A DNA stretch of 64,000 nucleotides from JAFAGX01 sp963759875 (GCA_963759875.1 CAVXBB010000002.1:186001-250000), one strand, 5' to 3'. Positions 8,284 through 17,324 are shown, counted from the first letter of the stretch. A program made the numbers and translations. The notes: generated by a model not told the origin, from the sequence alone.

Positions 8284-9069
8284 ATGAGCCGTAATTTCGA
8301 GTTATTACAACGCGCCGAAGAGCAAAGTCGGGACACCATGGTACGGGTCTCCACAGATACCAGCGAGGATACCCCTCTTTCGGAAGACGGTGGCCAGGTA
8401 TTCTACGCCGAGCACAACGGCAATGGGGCAACTGCACTCGCACCGTTGGACTCGTTGTGCCGCTCTCAGCTTGACAATGTGATTCAGCGCTTGTTTCTAA
8501 GTGGCCGAAAAGCCAAAACAGTAGTTTTTTCCAGCGTAGAGCGCGGAGCGGGCTGTACTTGGATGACAGCCCGTCTAGCCGACATGCTGGCGGCTCACGT
8601 TAAAGGGTCAGTATGTCTGGTTGACGGGAATGTACATTCGCCAGGCCTGCACAGAGTTTTCGGTATATCGAATAATCTTGGATTGCCCGAAGCGGTAAGC
8701 GATGCCGCCTTGTCCAAGAAGTTCGTTCAGCCAACTTCCGCCGCGAATCTTTGGCTTCTACCAACCAAAGCCACATCCAATGGCAATACTGTGCTCCCGG
8801 CAGGATACATTGGAGCGTTGATCAAACAGCTGAATGTCGACTTTGACTACGTGCTGATTGACGCGCCGCCTGTTAACGTATACGGCGATGCCATCAGTAT
8901 GGCTTCTTTCACTGATGGACTCGTTTTAGTTCTCAAGGCAAACTCCTCTCGTCGTGAAATCGCGCAAAAGGCTTTGCAGGATGTTAAGGTCGCGAATGTG
9001 TCTCTGCTCGGCGCCATTCTCAACCAGCGAACCTTCCCGATTCCAGAAGCAATTTACAAGCGGCTCTAG
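8284..9069 (+). CDS. CpsD/Wzc-type ATPase domain protein with degenerate Walker A
   Basis: About 261 residues, resembling the cytoplasmic tyrosine-kinase domain of EPS co-polymerases. The Walker A' and B regions are recognisable ('VCLVDGNVHSPGLHRVFG', 'FDYVLIDAPPVNVYGDA') and so is 'GLVLVLKANSSRREIAQKAL'. The P-loop reads 'SSVERGAGCTWMTARLA', with Cys where the family has the ATP-binding Lys of GxGK[ST]. The Tyr-rich C-terminal tail is also absent. ATG 8284 starts 'MSRNFELLQRAEEQSRDTM', as in stand-alone CpsD proteins; an upstream in-frame ATG at 8236 is less likely. It may be a regulatory pseudo-ATPase working with a partner such as the full-length Wzc at 38796-41042, or may have lost function. 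Confidence 0.8.
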   Translation: MSRNFELLQRAEEQSRDTMVRVSTDTSEDTPLSEDGGQVFYAEHNGNGATALAPLDSLCRSQLDNVIQRLFLSGRKAKTVVFSSVERGAGCTWMTARLADMLAAHVKGSVCLVDGNVHSPGLHRVFGISNNLGLPEAVSDAALSKKFVQPTSAANLWLLPTKATSNGNTVLPAGYIGALIKQLNVDFDYVLIDAPPVNVYGDAISMASFTDGLVLVLKANSSRREIAQKALQDVKVANVSLLGAILNQRTFPIPEAIYKRL

Positions 9070-9175
9070 ACGCGACCTATTTATGCCGTTTGGGGGCCTC
9101 GATCGATATAGGTGTGCCCATCGGGTCAAACCACAATCGCGAGGTTTTCGTTTACTTCGCTAGACATGATCAATT

Positions 9176-10912
9176 ATGAAACTAATTGAAGCTTATGAGG
9201 TTCTGAGGGCTTCTTCGAGCAAGGCATCAGAATTCTCCGTGTTTCTGGGCTGTGGGTTCAATCCGCAGCACCTCAGTACCTTCTTGTCGGCACACTTACA
9301 ATTATCGGCACAAAGCTGTCGTCCCCAAATCACGACTGGACTGTTCGGCGATTGCTTCGGTAATATCCAACGTCTTGCGAGCAGCACACGTGAAGCCGGC
9401 GTAGCGGTAATAGAATGGTGCGACCTCGACCCGCGGCTCGGCATTCGCTCAGCCGGAAGTTGGCTCCCCGAAGTTTTGCCCGATATAGTAGATAACGTTG
9501 AGCAACGGTGCTACGGCCTGTGGCAGGCTTTACGTCGCGCTGCCCAAGACGCGACTTTGGTGGTGTCTTTTCCTAGCCTCCCACTACCACCGGTTTCCTT
9601 TGGAACGCAATGGGAAGCAAGCTCGTTTGAAGCTGCCCTGAAGGCAATTGTGGCAGAGTTGGCTAGGCAATTAGCTGCCGACGCAAATATAAAGATAGTC
9701 AATCAGGACTATCTCGATCAGATCTCGCTAACTAAAGACCGCCTCAACATCGACTCGGAACTTACTGCAGGTATTCCGTACACACTTGCGCATTCAGATG
9801 CGCTGGCGGAGATCATTAGCAAACTGATCATTCCTCCAACCGGGAAGAAGGGTTTGATTACGGACTTGGATGATACCCTATGGCGTGGGCTCGCAGGCGA
9901 AATCGGTAGCGATGCTGTGTCGTGGGATCTCGATCACGGCACTCACATGCATGCACTGTACCAGAAAGTACTTCAAAGTCTTTCCGCAACCGGAATTCTG
10001 ATTGGTGTTGCTAGTAAGAACGATCCTCATGTCGCTGAACAGGTCTTTCACCGAACAGACATCCTTTTGTCGCGTAGCGCTATATTTCCCATGGAGGTAT
10101 CTTGGGATCCAAAGTCACGCTCAATCTCGCGCATTCTAAAGCTATGGAATGTCTCCGCTGACTCAGTCGTTTTCATTGATGACAGTCCCATCGAACTAGC
10201 CGAGGTGAAAGCAGCTCATCCCGGCATTGAATGCCTGCGATTCCCTAGGTCCAACAACGAAGGTCTTCAGCTGCTCCAGCGTCTCCGTAATCTGTTCGGT
10301 AAGACGGCAATTCTGAATGAAGACCTGCTCCGCACACCGAGCATGGTGCGGCAGCAGCAGGCTAAAACTCTAGATGAGAGTGATCCCTTATCCATCTCAG
10401 CAATCATACAGGCAGCTGAGCCCGAACTCACCATAACCTTCGACAAAGAGCCAAACGATGCCCGTCCGCTAGAGCTGATTAATAAGACAAACCAATTCAA
10501 CCTGAATGGACGTCGCTACACCAGCACCGCATGGAAAAAGTATCTGAACTCGCCTGACGTTTTTCTCATAGTCATCGCGTATTCGGATAAGTATGGCAGC
10601 CTTGGTAAAATCTCCGTCGTCGCGGGTCGGCATGCCCCACCGCAACTCCTCATTGACGTGTGGGTAATGAGCTGCCGCGCGTTTTCCAGAGACATTGAGC
10701 ACCAGTGCCTGGCGGAGCTTTTTGACAGATTCGTTGTTGAGGAACTGATTCTCGACTTTGTAGTGACCGAACGCAACGGACCATTTCGCGCATTTCTCGA
10801 AACCGTAACCGGAAGCCAGCCGATGGCACCCTGTCGTATAACCAGAGATGATTTCCTTGCCCGCCGACACCCAACCGCCCATCGAATTCGGGAAGCGGCA
10901 ACCTCTCTCTGA
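9176..10912 (+). CDS. FkbH-like HAD-IIIC protein with C-terminal GNAT-like region
   Basis: A 578-residue protein with the FkbH layout. The N-terminal ~215 residues are poorly conserved. A HAD core follows with motif I 'ITDLDDTLWRG' near residue 230, motif II 'GVASKND' and motif IV 'VVFIDDSPIELAEVKAAHP'. The C-terminal acetyltransferase-like region contains 'ELINKTNQFNLNGRRYT'. In polyketide and tetronate pathways FkbH proteins take the glyceryl group of 1,3-bisphosphoglycerate, remove phosphate and load it on an acyl carrier protein. An ACP gene lies two genes downstream on the same strand (12785-13027), which strongly suggests the same chemistry here. Its place in an EPS region suggests the acyl group ends on a polysaccharide; that is inference. 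Confidence 0.85.
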   Translation: MKLIEAYEVLRASSSKASEFSVFLGCGFNPQHLSTFLSAHLQLSAQSCRPQITTGLFGDCFGNIQRLASSTREAGVAVIEWCDLDPRLGIRSAGSWLPEVLPDIVDNVEQRCYGLWQALRRAAQDATLVVSFPSLPLPPVSFGTQWEASSFEAALKAIVAELARQLAADANIKIVNQDYLDQISLTKDRLNIDSELTAGIPYTLAHSDALAEIISKLIIPPTGKKGLITDLDDTLWRGLAGEIGSDAVSWDLDHGTHMHALYQKVLQSLSATGILIGVASKNDPHVAEQVFHRTDILLSRSAIFPMEVSWDPKSRSISRILKLWNVSADSVVFIDDSPIELAEVKAAHPGIECLRFPRSNNEGLQLLQRLRNLFGKTAILNEDLLRTPSMVRQQQAKTLDESDPLSISAIIQAAEPELTITFDKEPNDARPLELINKTNQFNLNGRRYTSTAWKKYLNSPDVFLIVIAYSDKYGSLGKISVVAGRHAPPQLLIDVWVMSCRAFSRDIEHQCLAELFDRFVVEELILDFVVTERNGPFRAFLETVTGSQPMAPCRITRDDFLARRHPTAHRIREAATSL

Positions 10913-10932
10913 GTGGCAACCTCGTCCTGCTC

Positions 10933-12741
10933 ATGATCAACGAAGCCCTTATTCTGTACGACGACGCTCCTGGCGCTAACGAACAGCGCCTGCAACGCTT
11001 AGCAAACTTCCTTGGGGTGCCTGTACGCCTTACAAGCGTTCTTGGGAAAGACCCTGGGCCAACTCATGGTCTTTGTGTGCTTGCTAGCATTGCCACGATT
11101 GCTGCAGCCTTGCGCAACGGCATTGCCGATGGGTTTATTCGCCAACTGCGCAAACAGGCGCGCTTTCTTTTTGTTTATGGAACGGCAGTAGACGAGCTGG
11201 GGATTTCAGCCCTCGGCAGACTGACGGACGGCCAGATCACCGGCGTCCACTCCTCTTCGGGCGATGCGACGTATTGCATCTCTTCTGCACGCCCGGACGT
11301 TACGAGAGAATTCACGAACTTGTCATTCGGGCCTGTTCAAAACAAAAGCGATTTCACTTTTCTCATGTCAAGTTCGGCCGGCACGCAAAACCTAGTCTGT
11401 ATCGCGGAACTTCCGTTTTTGGTTCTAAATGAAAGCGACGGGTGTGAAACATTTCTACTCGCTTGTACCGAAATTCTTGACATTGACGAAGTGACAGGCG
11501 GAGGCTTCAGCATTGCGAAGTATTTCTCGCGCCTCTTGCCAGCAGCAATGTTCTTTCGGGCAGCCTTTGGTAATCGTTGCTGGCACAATTCACAGCGCAC
11601 CGCAAATCTCATTGTCGACGATCCTTTGTTGAAGTCGTCCTATGGTCATCTTAAATACCAAGACCTTGTGGCGCAGATGTGCCAGAGCAATTTTTCCACG
11701 ACCATTGCTTTTATTCCCTTCAACCACCGGCGAACAGAACGGAAAACGGCTCAATTGTTTCAACAACACAGAGATAAGCTGTCAATTTGCGTTCACGGCT
11801 GCAACCACACTCGTGCGGAATTTGCATGTGAAGACGTCGGAACGTTTAACGCGAAGATCCAGCTGGCATCCGATCGGATGAGGAGCCACCAAGCGCAAAC
11901 AGGTGTGAAGTACACGGACGTAATGGTTTTTCCACAAGGGAGGTTCAGCCCAGAAGCACTCCGAGCCTTGAAGGCCAACAACTACATAGCGGCCGTTAAC
12001 TCCTCCGCAGTCCCCACACCGGTTCCTCAAGATTTAGATTTTCGGGTCAAAGACTTTTTAGAAGTCGCATTTACGCGGTACGAGGCTTTCCCTCTTTTTT
12101 TGCGCCGGTACCCTGGAGGGGTAGAAAATTTTGCGTTCGACCTATTTTTTGGTAAACCTCTGTTGCTGGTAGAACACCATAGTTGCTTCAAGGATCACGG
12201 GCGGCGCCTGATCGAGTTAGTTGGGAACCTGAATTCCCGTTTCGCGCTTCGCTGGGTAGGGTTGCAGGAAGCCTTGAGCAGCAGCTATCTCGAGAGGGAG
12301 GTTGGTCACACAACTGAATGCAAGGCGTATGCAAATTGGCAGCTAATTTTCAATGGACACACGTCGGACCGGCGATTCGTCATTAGGAAGCGACATACGA
12401 GCGATATGGCTATCTGTGGGATTTTGGCTGACGGCCAGAGTGTGCCATATCATGTCACCGAGGACAGCGTACACTTCGAACTACAACTTCGACCCAACAC
12501 ATCAGTAGCTGTCCGAGTCATGTATGCAAATGACTTGCCTTGCGCTAAGATTCGATATTTCATACTTACTGAAGGCGGGGTGTGGGCCCGGCGTCGGCTA
12601 TCAGAGTTTAGAGACAACATTCTCAGCAAAAATGAGTTGCTGCTGAGGAGTGCACAGTCGTTGGCTAAACGCTTCAAGCGTGACGGAGAGTACGAACGGT
12701 TCCCATGTAAAGATGGCAACGGCGCGAATTGGCTTGCATAG
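10933..12741 (+). CDS. Large protein with NodB-like polysaccharide deacetylase core
   Basis: 602 residues, 20 bases after the FkbH-like gene and 43 before the ACP gene. The first ~220 residues are of unknown type. From about residue 226 a deacetylase-like barrel is seen: 'LIVDDPLL' (Asp-Asp), then 'CVHGCNH' (His-x3-His metal pair), then 'FPQGRFSPEALRALKANNY'. These match the order of motifs 1-3 of carbohydrate esterase family 4, though spacing and surroundings are unusual. The last ~170 residues are beta-rich and unassigned. No signal peptide is visible, so it would act in the cytoplasm, unlike most CE4 enzymes. It may deacetylate an intermediate or may have kept only the fold. Confidence 0.65.
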   Translation: MINEALILYDDAPGANEQRLQRLANFLGVPVRLTSVLGKDPGPTHGLCVLASIATIAAALRNGIADGFIRQLRKQARFLFVYGTAVDELGISALGRLTDGQITGVHSSSGDATYCISSARPDVTREFTNLSFGPVQNKSDFTFLMSSSAGTQNLVCIAELPFLVLNESDGCETFLLACTEILDIDEVTGGGFSIAKYFSRLLPAAMFFRAAFGNRCWHNSQRTANLIVDDPLLKSSYGHLKYQDLVAQMCQSNFSTTIAFIPFNHRRTERKTAQLFQQHRDKLSICVHGCNHTRAEFACEDVGTFNAKIQLASDRMRSHQAQTGVKYTDVMVFPQGRFSPEALRALKANNYIAAVNSSAVPTPVPQDLDFRVKDFLEVAFTRYEAFPLFLRRYPGGVENFAFDLFFGKPLLLVEHHSCFKDHGRRLIELVGNLNSRFALRWVGLQEALSSSYLEREVGHTTECKAYANWQLIFNGHTSDRRFVIRKRHTSDMAICGILADGQSVPYHVTEDSVHFELQLRPNTSVAVRVMYANDLPCAKIRYFILTEGGVWARRRLSEFRDNILSKNELLLRSAQSLAKRFKRDGEYERFPCKDGNGANWLA

Positions 12742-12784
12742 ATATTGCCGCTTCGACTAATCTTTCGGTCATAATAGGAAACAA

Positions 12785-13027
12785 ATGGATACCAATAGGG
12801 CTCGATTGGCACGGTGTTTCAAGGCGATATTCCCTGATCTTAGCGACGACCAACTGCAGAATGCAACGCCCGTTTCCGTTGGGACCTGGGATTCCATTGC
12901 TACCGTCAATCTATTGGCATTAATTGAAGAGGAATTCGAAGTCCAGGTTCATCTTGGAGAGCCCAGTGCAGCTTCGTTCGAGGGGATACTAGATGCGCTG
13001 CGAAAGGAACGAAAGGTGGTTTTGTAG
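12785..13027 (+). CDS. Acyl carrier protein
   Basis: 80 residues, acidic, with the phosphopantetheine site 'VGTWDSIATVNLLALIEEEF': Asp-Ser-Ile takes the place of the usual Asp-Ser-Leu, and helix III ends the domain ('PSAASFEGILDALRK'). Apo-ACP needs a 4'-phosphopantetheinyl transferase; the only such gene in the window (16996-17324) is truncated. It forms a set with the FkbH-like gene at 9176 and the NodB-like gene at 10933, so glyceryl or another short acyl group is the likely cargo. After it, 13028-13309 holds no gene I can recognise and should contain the right end of the IS110 remnant. Confidence 0.88.
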   Translation: MDTNRARLARCFKAIFPDLSDDQLQNATPVSVGTWDSIATVNLLALIEEEFEVQVHLGEPSAASFEGILDALRKERKVVL

Positions 13028-13309
13028 CGGTCTGTCATACGCGCAGTTAATTCGATGGGACCGCGCTTGTAAAAGCAGTGTGTAGGATCATCGGACTGGA
13101 ATGACCCGCAGATCTGCGATGTTGAACTTCTGCTGAGCGGGGCGTTCTCACCATTACAAACTCCGTTGGACAGGCCGACTGCTTAGTCCGCCCGCATACG
13201 ACTCGAGCGCACTTCTTGCTGATGTAATCTCGACAGACCTCGTGAAGCTCTGTCGTTGGGTTTTTCTCAGTCGTTCATGCTCACACACCGGCGGTTCTCA
13301 AAGAATCTC

Positions 13310-14230
13310 CTAAGGAACACTTCGGTTGGTGACTAATTGGAAGCCGAAGCTGGCAGCCTGCTTGGTCAGCCGAGCGAACTGCCGCTGTCGCGCACGTTCT
13401 TCCATCACAGCAAACATGCTTTCCTCGTACGCTTGTCGGGTAGTGATCAAATGAAGAAGAATCCGTGCGAGCTTGTGTGCAGCGGCAGTGATGGCTGGGG
13501 GAGTGCCCAGTCGGGCTCGCATTCTCCGGAAGTACTGCCCAAGATACGATTGGCTGCGATGAAGGGACTGCGCGGCCATGCGCAGCGCGATGGTTAAGCG
13601 GTTCTTGACTTTTCGCGTGACCACAGACAACACTCGACCACCGCTGATGCGGTTGTCGGGGCAGAGACCAAGCCACGAAGCAAAGGCGGCGGCGTTGGGG
13701 AAGCGACGTAAATCCGGGCCCACCTCAGTCAATAGCACATGAGCCGTCAAACTGTTCACACCGGGAACTGCGGTCAGGTCAACCCCGAAAACGCGATAGA
13801 GTTGTGACCGCAAATCGAAGCGCGGCTCATTACGCCGAGGCTTGTGAGGGTCTCTGGGCTTGGCTAATGCCTTCGGGCTGTCGGGAAGATTGCTGGGAAG
13901 GGCTTGCAGTTGCTGCTGAATATCGAGATCGCAAGCAGCGATCCATTGTTGATACTGGCGATAGGCTTGCAAAGACTGCCGCAGGGTGAACAGGTGCTCA
14001 GCGCGGTAGTCACCTACCAGCGCACGAGCAATGGTCTCCCGCGAGGCTGCGATTCTGGGATCACGAAGGGCAGCAAGACTCTCCGGGTTCCGTTCGCCAT
14101 CGAGCACAGCACTGATGATCGGCATTCCTGTGGTGCCAGCCGCAGACGGGCCGAATGTGCTCGGTAAGTAATCTCCTAAACGGGATCGGCGAACGCGAAA
14201 GCGCACCGTCACCAAGGGCGTGAGCACCAA
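13310..14230 (-). mobile_element. IS110-family transposase, N-terminal DEDD domain missing
   Basis: The 306-residue product matches the middle and C-terminal parts of IS110/IS1111 transposases: 'GTTGMPIISAVLDGERNP', 'ALRDPRI', 'RAEHLFTLRQSLQAYRQYQ', then the Transposase_20 domain 'VPGVNSLTAHVLLTEVG' and 'FASWLGLCPDNRISGG' with the Ser-bearing 'SGGRVLS'. The RuvC-like DEDD domain, which should fill the first ~120 residues, is absent. The first ~28 residues match nothing familiar, and bases 14231-14380 upstream do not encode the missing part in any frame I checked by eye. The element is therefore a dead fragment, and the left end that encodes a bridge RNA in intact IS110 elements is also gone. 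Confidence 0.85.
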
Positions 14231-14382
14231 ACTCGGAACCAGGCTAAGTTACGGGCTCGTCACAACCAAGCACCAGTGACAGCACGGCTTGCTTCCCGCC
14301 TGCGTCCTGGTCTGGACGAGCATAACGTTATCGCGACCAGTTCCTTTAATGGTGTGACCTCGCATCGAGGTCTGCGGCTTAT

Positions 14383-14741
14383 TTGGCCCCTGCTAATTCA
14401 GGGAGTTCCTCTGTGCACGGTACCGAGCGTCGCCGAAGCCAACGCTTTCCCGTGGAGCAAATTGCGAGCGTGCAGGTTCGAGACGGTACTGCAGTCGATA
14501 TCAGTGGTATTACCAAAAATGTGTCGCTGGCGGGGTCCTACATCGCCTGCAACAGCTGCTGCCGAAGGGTTTGCGGGTAAAGATTACGATTGGGATGAAG
14601 GCGGGGGCGGACCAGGTGAGTGATATTGTCGAGTTACACGGAACTGGGACGGTGGCGCGTACGCAAGAAGGAACTAGCATCCACAAGGTAGCCATTGCCT
14701 GCGACCCCCTTTACGGCGAGGCTGATCGTTGGGATTTGTGA
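14383..14741 (+). pseudogene. PilZ-domain gene with a frameshift
   Basis: The first frame encodes 'ERRRSQRFPVEQIASVQV', carrying the RxxxR c-di-GMP motif, and 'ITKNVSLAGSYI', the NxSxxG motif. Near 14552 the frame is lost. The next frame continues the domain as 'LPKGLRVKITIGMKAGA', 'DIVELHGTGTVARTQEGTS' and 'KVAIACDPLYGEADRWDL' to a TGA at 14741. The two halves join into one domain of normal length, so a single small indel broke it. It sits next to the IS110 fragment. Two intact PilZ genes lie at 33711 and 36660. The start codon is uncertain. Confidence 0.75.
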
Positions 14742-14856
14742 TTCAGAGTTGCTTATCAACAAGGCAGAGGCTCACACTTCGAAATGCAGGAACAAGTCCT
14801 TGATGTAATTAGACCCTGAACCTGAAGCGTCTGGTCGCGTGACGTCACGGTGAACG

Positions 14857-16215
14857 ATGAGGTTGCTTAGGTTAGCGTTCTTTGCTGTCGCTGTGATGCC
14901 GTCATGTGGAGGCAATTCTCAACCGAGCTCGAGTTCGATTTCCCCCACCGACTGCACGCTCTATGCGTCGGCTTCGGGCAGTGACGCAAACGCAGGTACT
15001 TCTGCTAGTGCGCCTACGACTTTTGCCGGTGCCGCTAGCGTCGCTCAGCCGGGAGCAGTAATCTGCATTGAAGCAGGGACCTACCAACAGGCCGACAGTT
15101 TCAGCCCGCCGCGAAGCGGCACCCCGAACGCTTATATCACCTATCAAGCCTATGGCGACGGGCCAGCAACATTCGTCTGGACAGGTGGCAGTCAACCCGG
15201 AGCATTCATGTTTAATCTGGACTCCACCGCTGGGTTTCCTAATGGATATGCGTACCTGAAATTCGTTGGCCTTATCCTGGACGGAGAAAATACCGCTCGT
15301 AACGGCTTCTTTGCCCGTTATGGCCATCATCTCATCTTCGACAACAACTACGTCAAGAACACTGGTGGTGCAGGTATTGGCACCGTAAACTGCGATTACA
15401 TACAAAGTGACCATAATCTGATCTGGCACAATGGTTATGTCGAAGGTGCAACGAGTGCTATAAGCTACAACGGCACCGAGTTTTACGATAACTATGCCGG
15501 ATTTCATAACATCATTTCCAACAACGTGATTTCCGGCGAGCAAGATACCACGTCAAATACCGATGGCAATGGCATCATCTTCGATCTGAGCAGCGACAGG
15601 ACTCCCGGCATCGCCCACTCTAATACTCCGCCGGGCCTAATCGTAAACAATGTGGTCTATGAAAACGCTGGAGACTGCATTGTCAACTTCACCGTTTCGC
15701 ACATCTGGGTGGTTAACAATACTTGCTACAAGAACGTTCTAAACACCTCAATACTCTCAACTCATATCGGGGAGGTGGGAGATAACGCGTCGATGCTGAA
15801 TTGGTACGTTAACAACATTGTGTACGCTTGGAAACCCAGTGTTCCCTCCTACTTCAACAATAATGGAGCAATTCTTGGGAGTTGGTTTCGGAACATGTAT
15901 TTCGTAGGAGCGCCCGATTTCACGCCCGTTGATCCCAGCCAGTTCTTCAACAATGATCCGGAGTTCGTCAGCCCTCCGCCAGTCAACGCCACTGGCGACG
16001 GACAGTGGACCACTGCGCCAGATCCAGCCACGATTGCATCCAGCTTTGAGTTACAGTCCACCAGTCCCGCAATCAACGAAGGCGTGGATCCCACCACGCT
16101 GCCTAATGTTCCGGGCGCGATTCTCACCGATCTAGAAAAGTACATCTATACAGATATCATTGGAAATCCGCGCCCAAAGGGCGCGGCTTTCGATCTAGGC
16201 GCTTATCAGCAATAG
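14857..16215 (+). CDS. Secreted right-handed beta-helix protein (paralogue 3), probable lipoprotein
   Basis: 452 residues, intact, and clearly a paralogue of the proteins at 4303 and 5945: 'DCTLYASASGSDANAGTS', 'CIEAGTYQQADSFSPPRSG', 'FFARYGHHLIFDNNYV', 'GFHNIISNNVISGEQDTT' and 'FDLGAYQQ'. It is nearer to the 5945 copy. Its N-terminus 'MRLLRLAFFAVAVMPSCGG' carries a weak lipobox, whereas the other two have plain signal peptides. It lies alone on the plus strand among broken genes, so its intact frame suggests it is still under selection. It probably binds or processes an extracellular polysaccharide. Confidence 0.8.
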   Translation: MRLLRLAFFAVAVMPSCGGNSQPSSSSISPTDCTLYASASGSDANAGTSASAPTTFAGAASVAQPGAVICIEAGTYQQADSFSPPRSGTPNAYITYQAYGDGPATFVWTGGSQPGAFMFNLDSTAGFPNGYAYLKFVGLILDGENTARNGFFARYGHHLIFDNNYVKNTGGAGIGTVNCDYIQSDHNLIWHNGYVEGATSAISYNGTEFYDNYAGFHNIISNNVISGEQDTTSNTDGNGIIFDLSSDRTPGIAHSNTPPGLIVNNVVYENAGDCIVNFTVSHIWVVNNTCYKNVLNTSILSTHIGEVGDNASMLNWYVNNIVYAWKPSVPSYFNNNGAILGSWFRNMYFVGAPDFTPVDPSQFFNNDPEFVSPPPVNATGDGQWTTAPDPATIASSFELQSTSPAINEGVDPTTLPNVPGAILTDLEKYIYTDIIGNPRPKGAAFDLGAYQQ

Positions 16216-16216
16216 C

Positions 16217-16250
16217 TTTTTCGGCATAGCTAGTGCTATCAAGCCGGAAA
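16217..16250 (+). terminator. Possible stem-loop after the third beta-helix gene
   Basis: Just past the stop at 16215, TTTTTCGGC pairs imperfectly with GCCGGAAAA, enclosing a second small stem ATAGC/GCTAT. No clear run of T follows, so termination is only plausible. Confidence 0.3.
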
Positions 16251-16435
16251 ACCGACAGATACTCCTAGATACTCAGAAATCGAGGACGGCATCGGTAGGA
16301 CCTGAATTGGGACTGCCGGATGGTTATTGACCCCAATCACACGCTGCCGTGACACATGTCACAGAAACGTGTGCCGCCGGCTGATATACCGGCATGCAGT
16401 TTAAGGCCGCATCCTGGCTCACGGCGAGGTGAAAC

Positions 16436-16723
16436 ATGCATCCCGTGTTGGTTGGAACTCTGATTTGGCTCGCAATGGGCACCTTGATCGTGCTCGCAGC
16501 ACGTCTCCTTCTGCCCCACCGCCGCTCCGCGGTCATTTGCCCGAAGAGCAACCGTCCTGCGGTCCTCGACCTCGACGGCCACCTCACCGTTGAGGCATGC
16601 TCATCCCAGATCGACGGTTGCAAGTACGATTGTCTTCTCCAAGCGAAACTTCCCGCTGAACCTGTAGAGGCGTCCCTCGCACACCGCACTCCTGATTGCG
16701 GACCTGAAGCTGAGGGTGACTAG
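16436..16723 (+). CDS. Small membrane-anchored Cys-rich protein, function unknown
   Basis: 95 residues. Start ATG 16436 has GAGGTG six bases upstream. One transmembrane helix ('VGTLIWLAMGTLIVLAARLLL') is followed by a Pro/Cys-containing tail with Cys at 'VICPKS', 'VEACSS', 'DGCKYDC' and 'PDCGPE', which might bind metal or form disulfides. No family is recognised. It stands alone between the beta-helix gene and the broken phosphopantetheinyl transferase gene; 16724-16995 holds nothing I can identify. Confidence 0.5.
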   Translation: MHPVLVGTLIWLAMGTLIVLAARLLLPHRRSAVICPKSNRPAVLDLDGHLTVEACSSQIDGCKYDCLLQAKLPAEPVEASLAHRTPDCGPEAEGD

Positions 16724-16995
16724 CAGAGGATGCTGGCGACTGGCTGCATGTTGTGGCGCCGGTTTTTAATAGATTATCCCAGGTAGCTAAGTGTTTCCTA
16801 TCTGCGACAAAATTACCCGCTTGTGCGTCACACGTACTGCAAAGTACTCATCAGGATTTTTGGCTTATCCTTGCCGAACCGAGAAAATCACTAGCCAGAT
16901 CGGAGATGCTGGACGTAGGCGTATGCTTCCTTCGCTGTCCAGCACGCAAAAAAAGCCTGCTCACGCTCCGAGTCAGGCCGAGAGCGAAGCCAGGT

Positions 16996-17324
16996 ATGTC
17001 CGTCCGTCAAGACCTGTTGCAGTTCGATGGTGTTTTGCGCGAAAACGAGGTTCACGTCTGGCACGCAGATTTACAAAACATCCGCTCAAGCAAGTCGCTA
17101 TACGAGTTACTCGGACCGGAGGAGCGAGATAGAGCGCGGCGGTTCAAGATAACAGCTGTTCGTGAGCAGTTTGTTGTGTCCCATGCTTTCCTGCGCTTGG
17201 CACTTGCCGGTTACCTGGAGGTGAGACCCTGCGATATTCGATTTCACATTGCGGCGAACGGAAAACCGTACCTCGCGGTCGAGGGTAATCTTAGATTTAA
17301 TCTATCGCACACCGATGGCAAAGG
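16996..17324 (+). pseudogene. Sfp-type 4'-phosphopantetheinyl transferase, 3' half lost
   Basis: From ATG 16996 the product reads 'NEVHVWHADLQ', 'LLGPEERDRARRFK', 'REQFVVSHAFLRLALAGYL', 'FHIAANGKPYL' and 'LRFNLSHTDG', the N-terminal half of Sfp-type transferases up to the 'NLSHT' motif. The second half, with the magnesium-binding 'GVDVE' and 'KEAxxK' motifs, is absent. At 17325 the sequence switches to the end of an IS66 transposase in another frame. Sfp enzymes convert apo carrier proteins to holo form; possible clients here are the ACP at 12785 and the carrier domain at 1647-4283. With half the enzyme missing it should be inactive. Confidence 0.85.
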
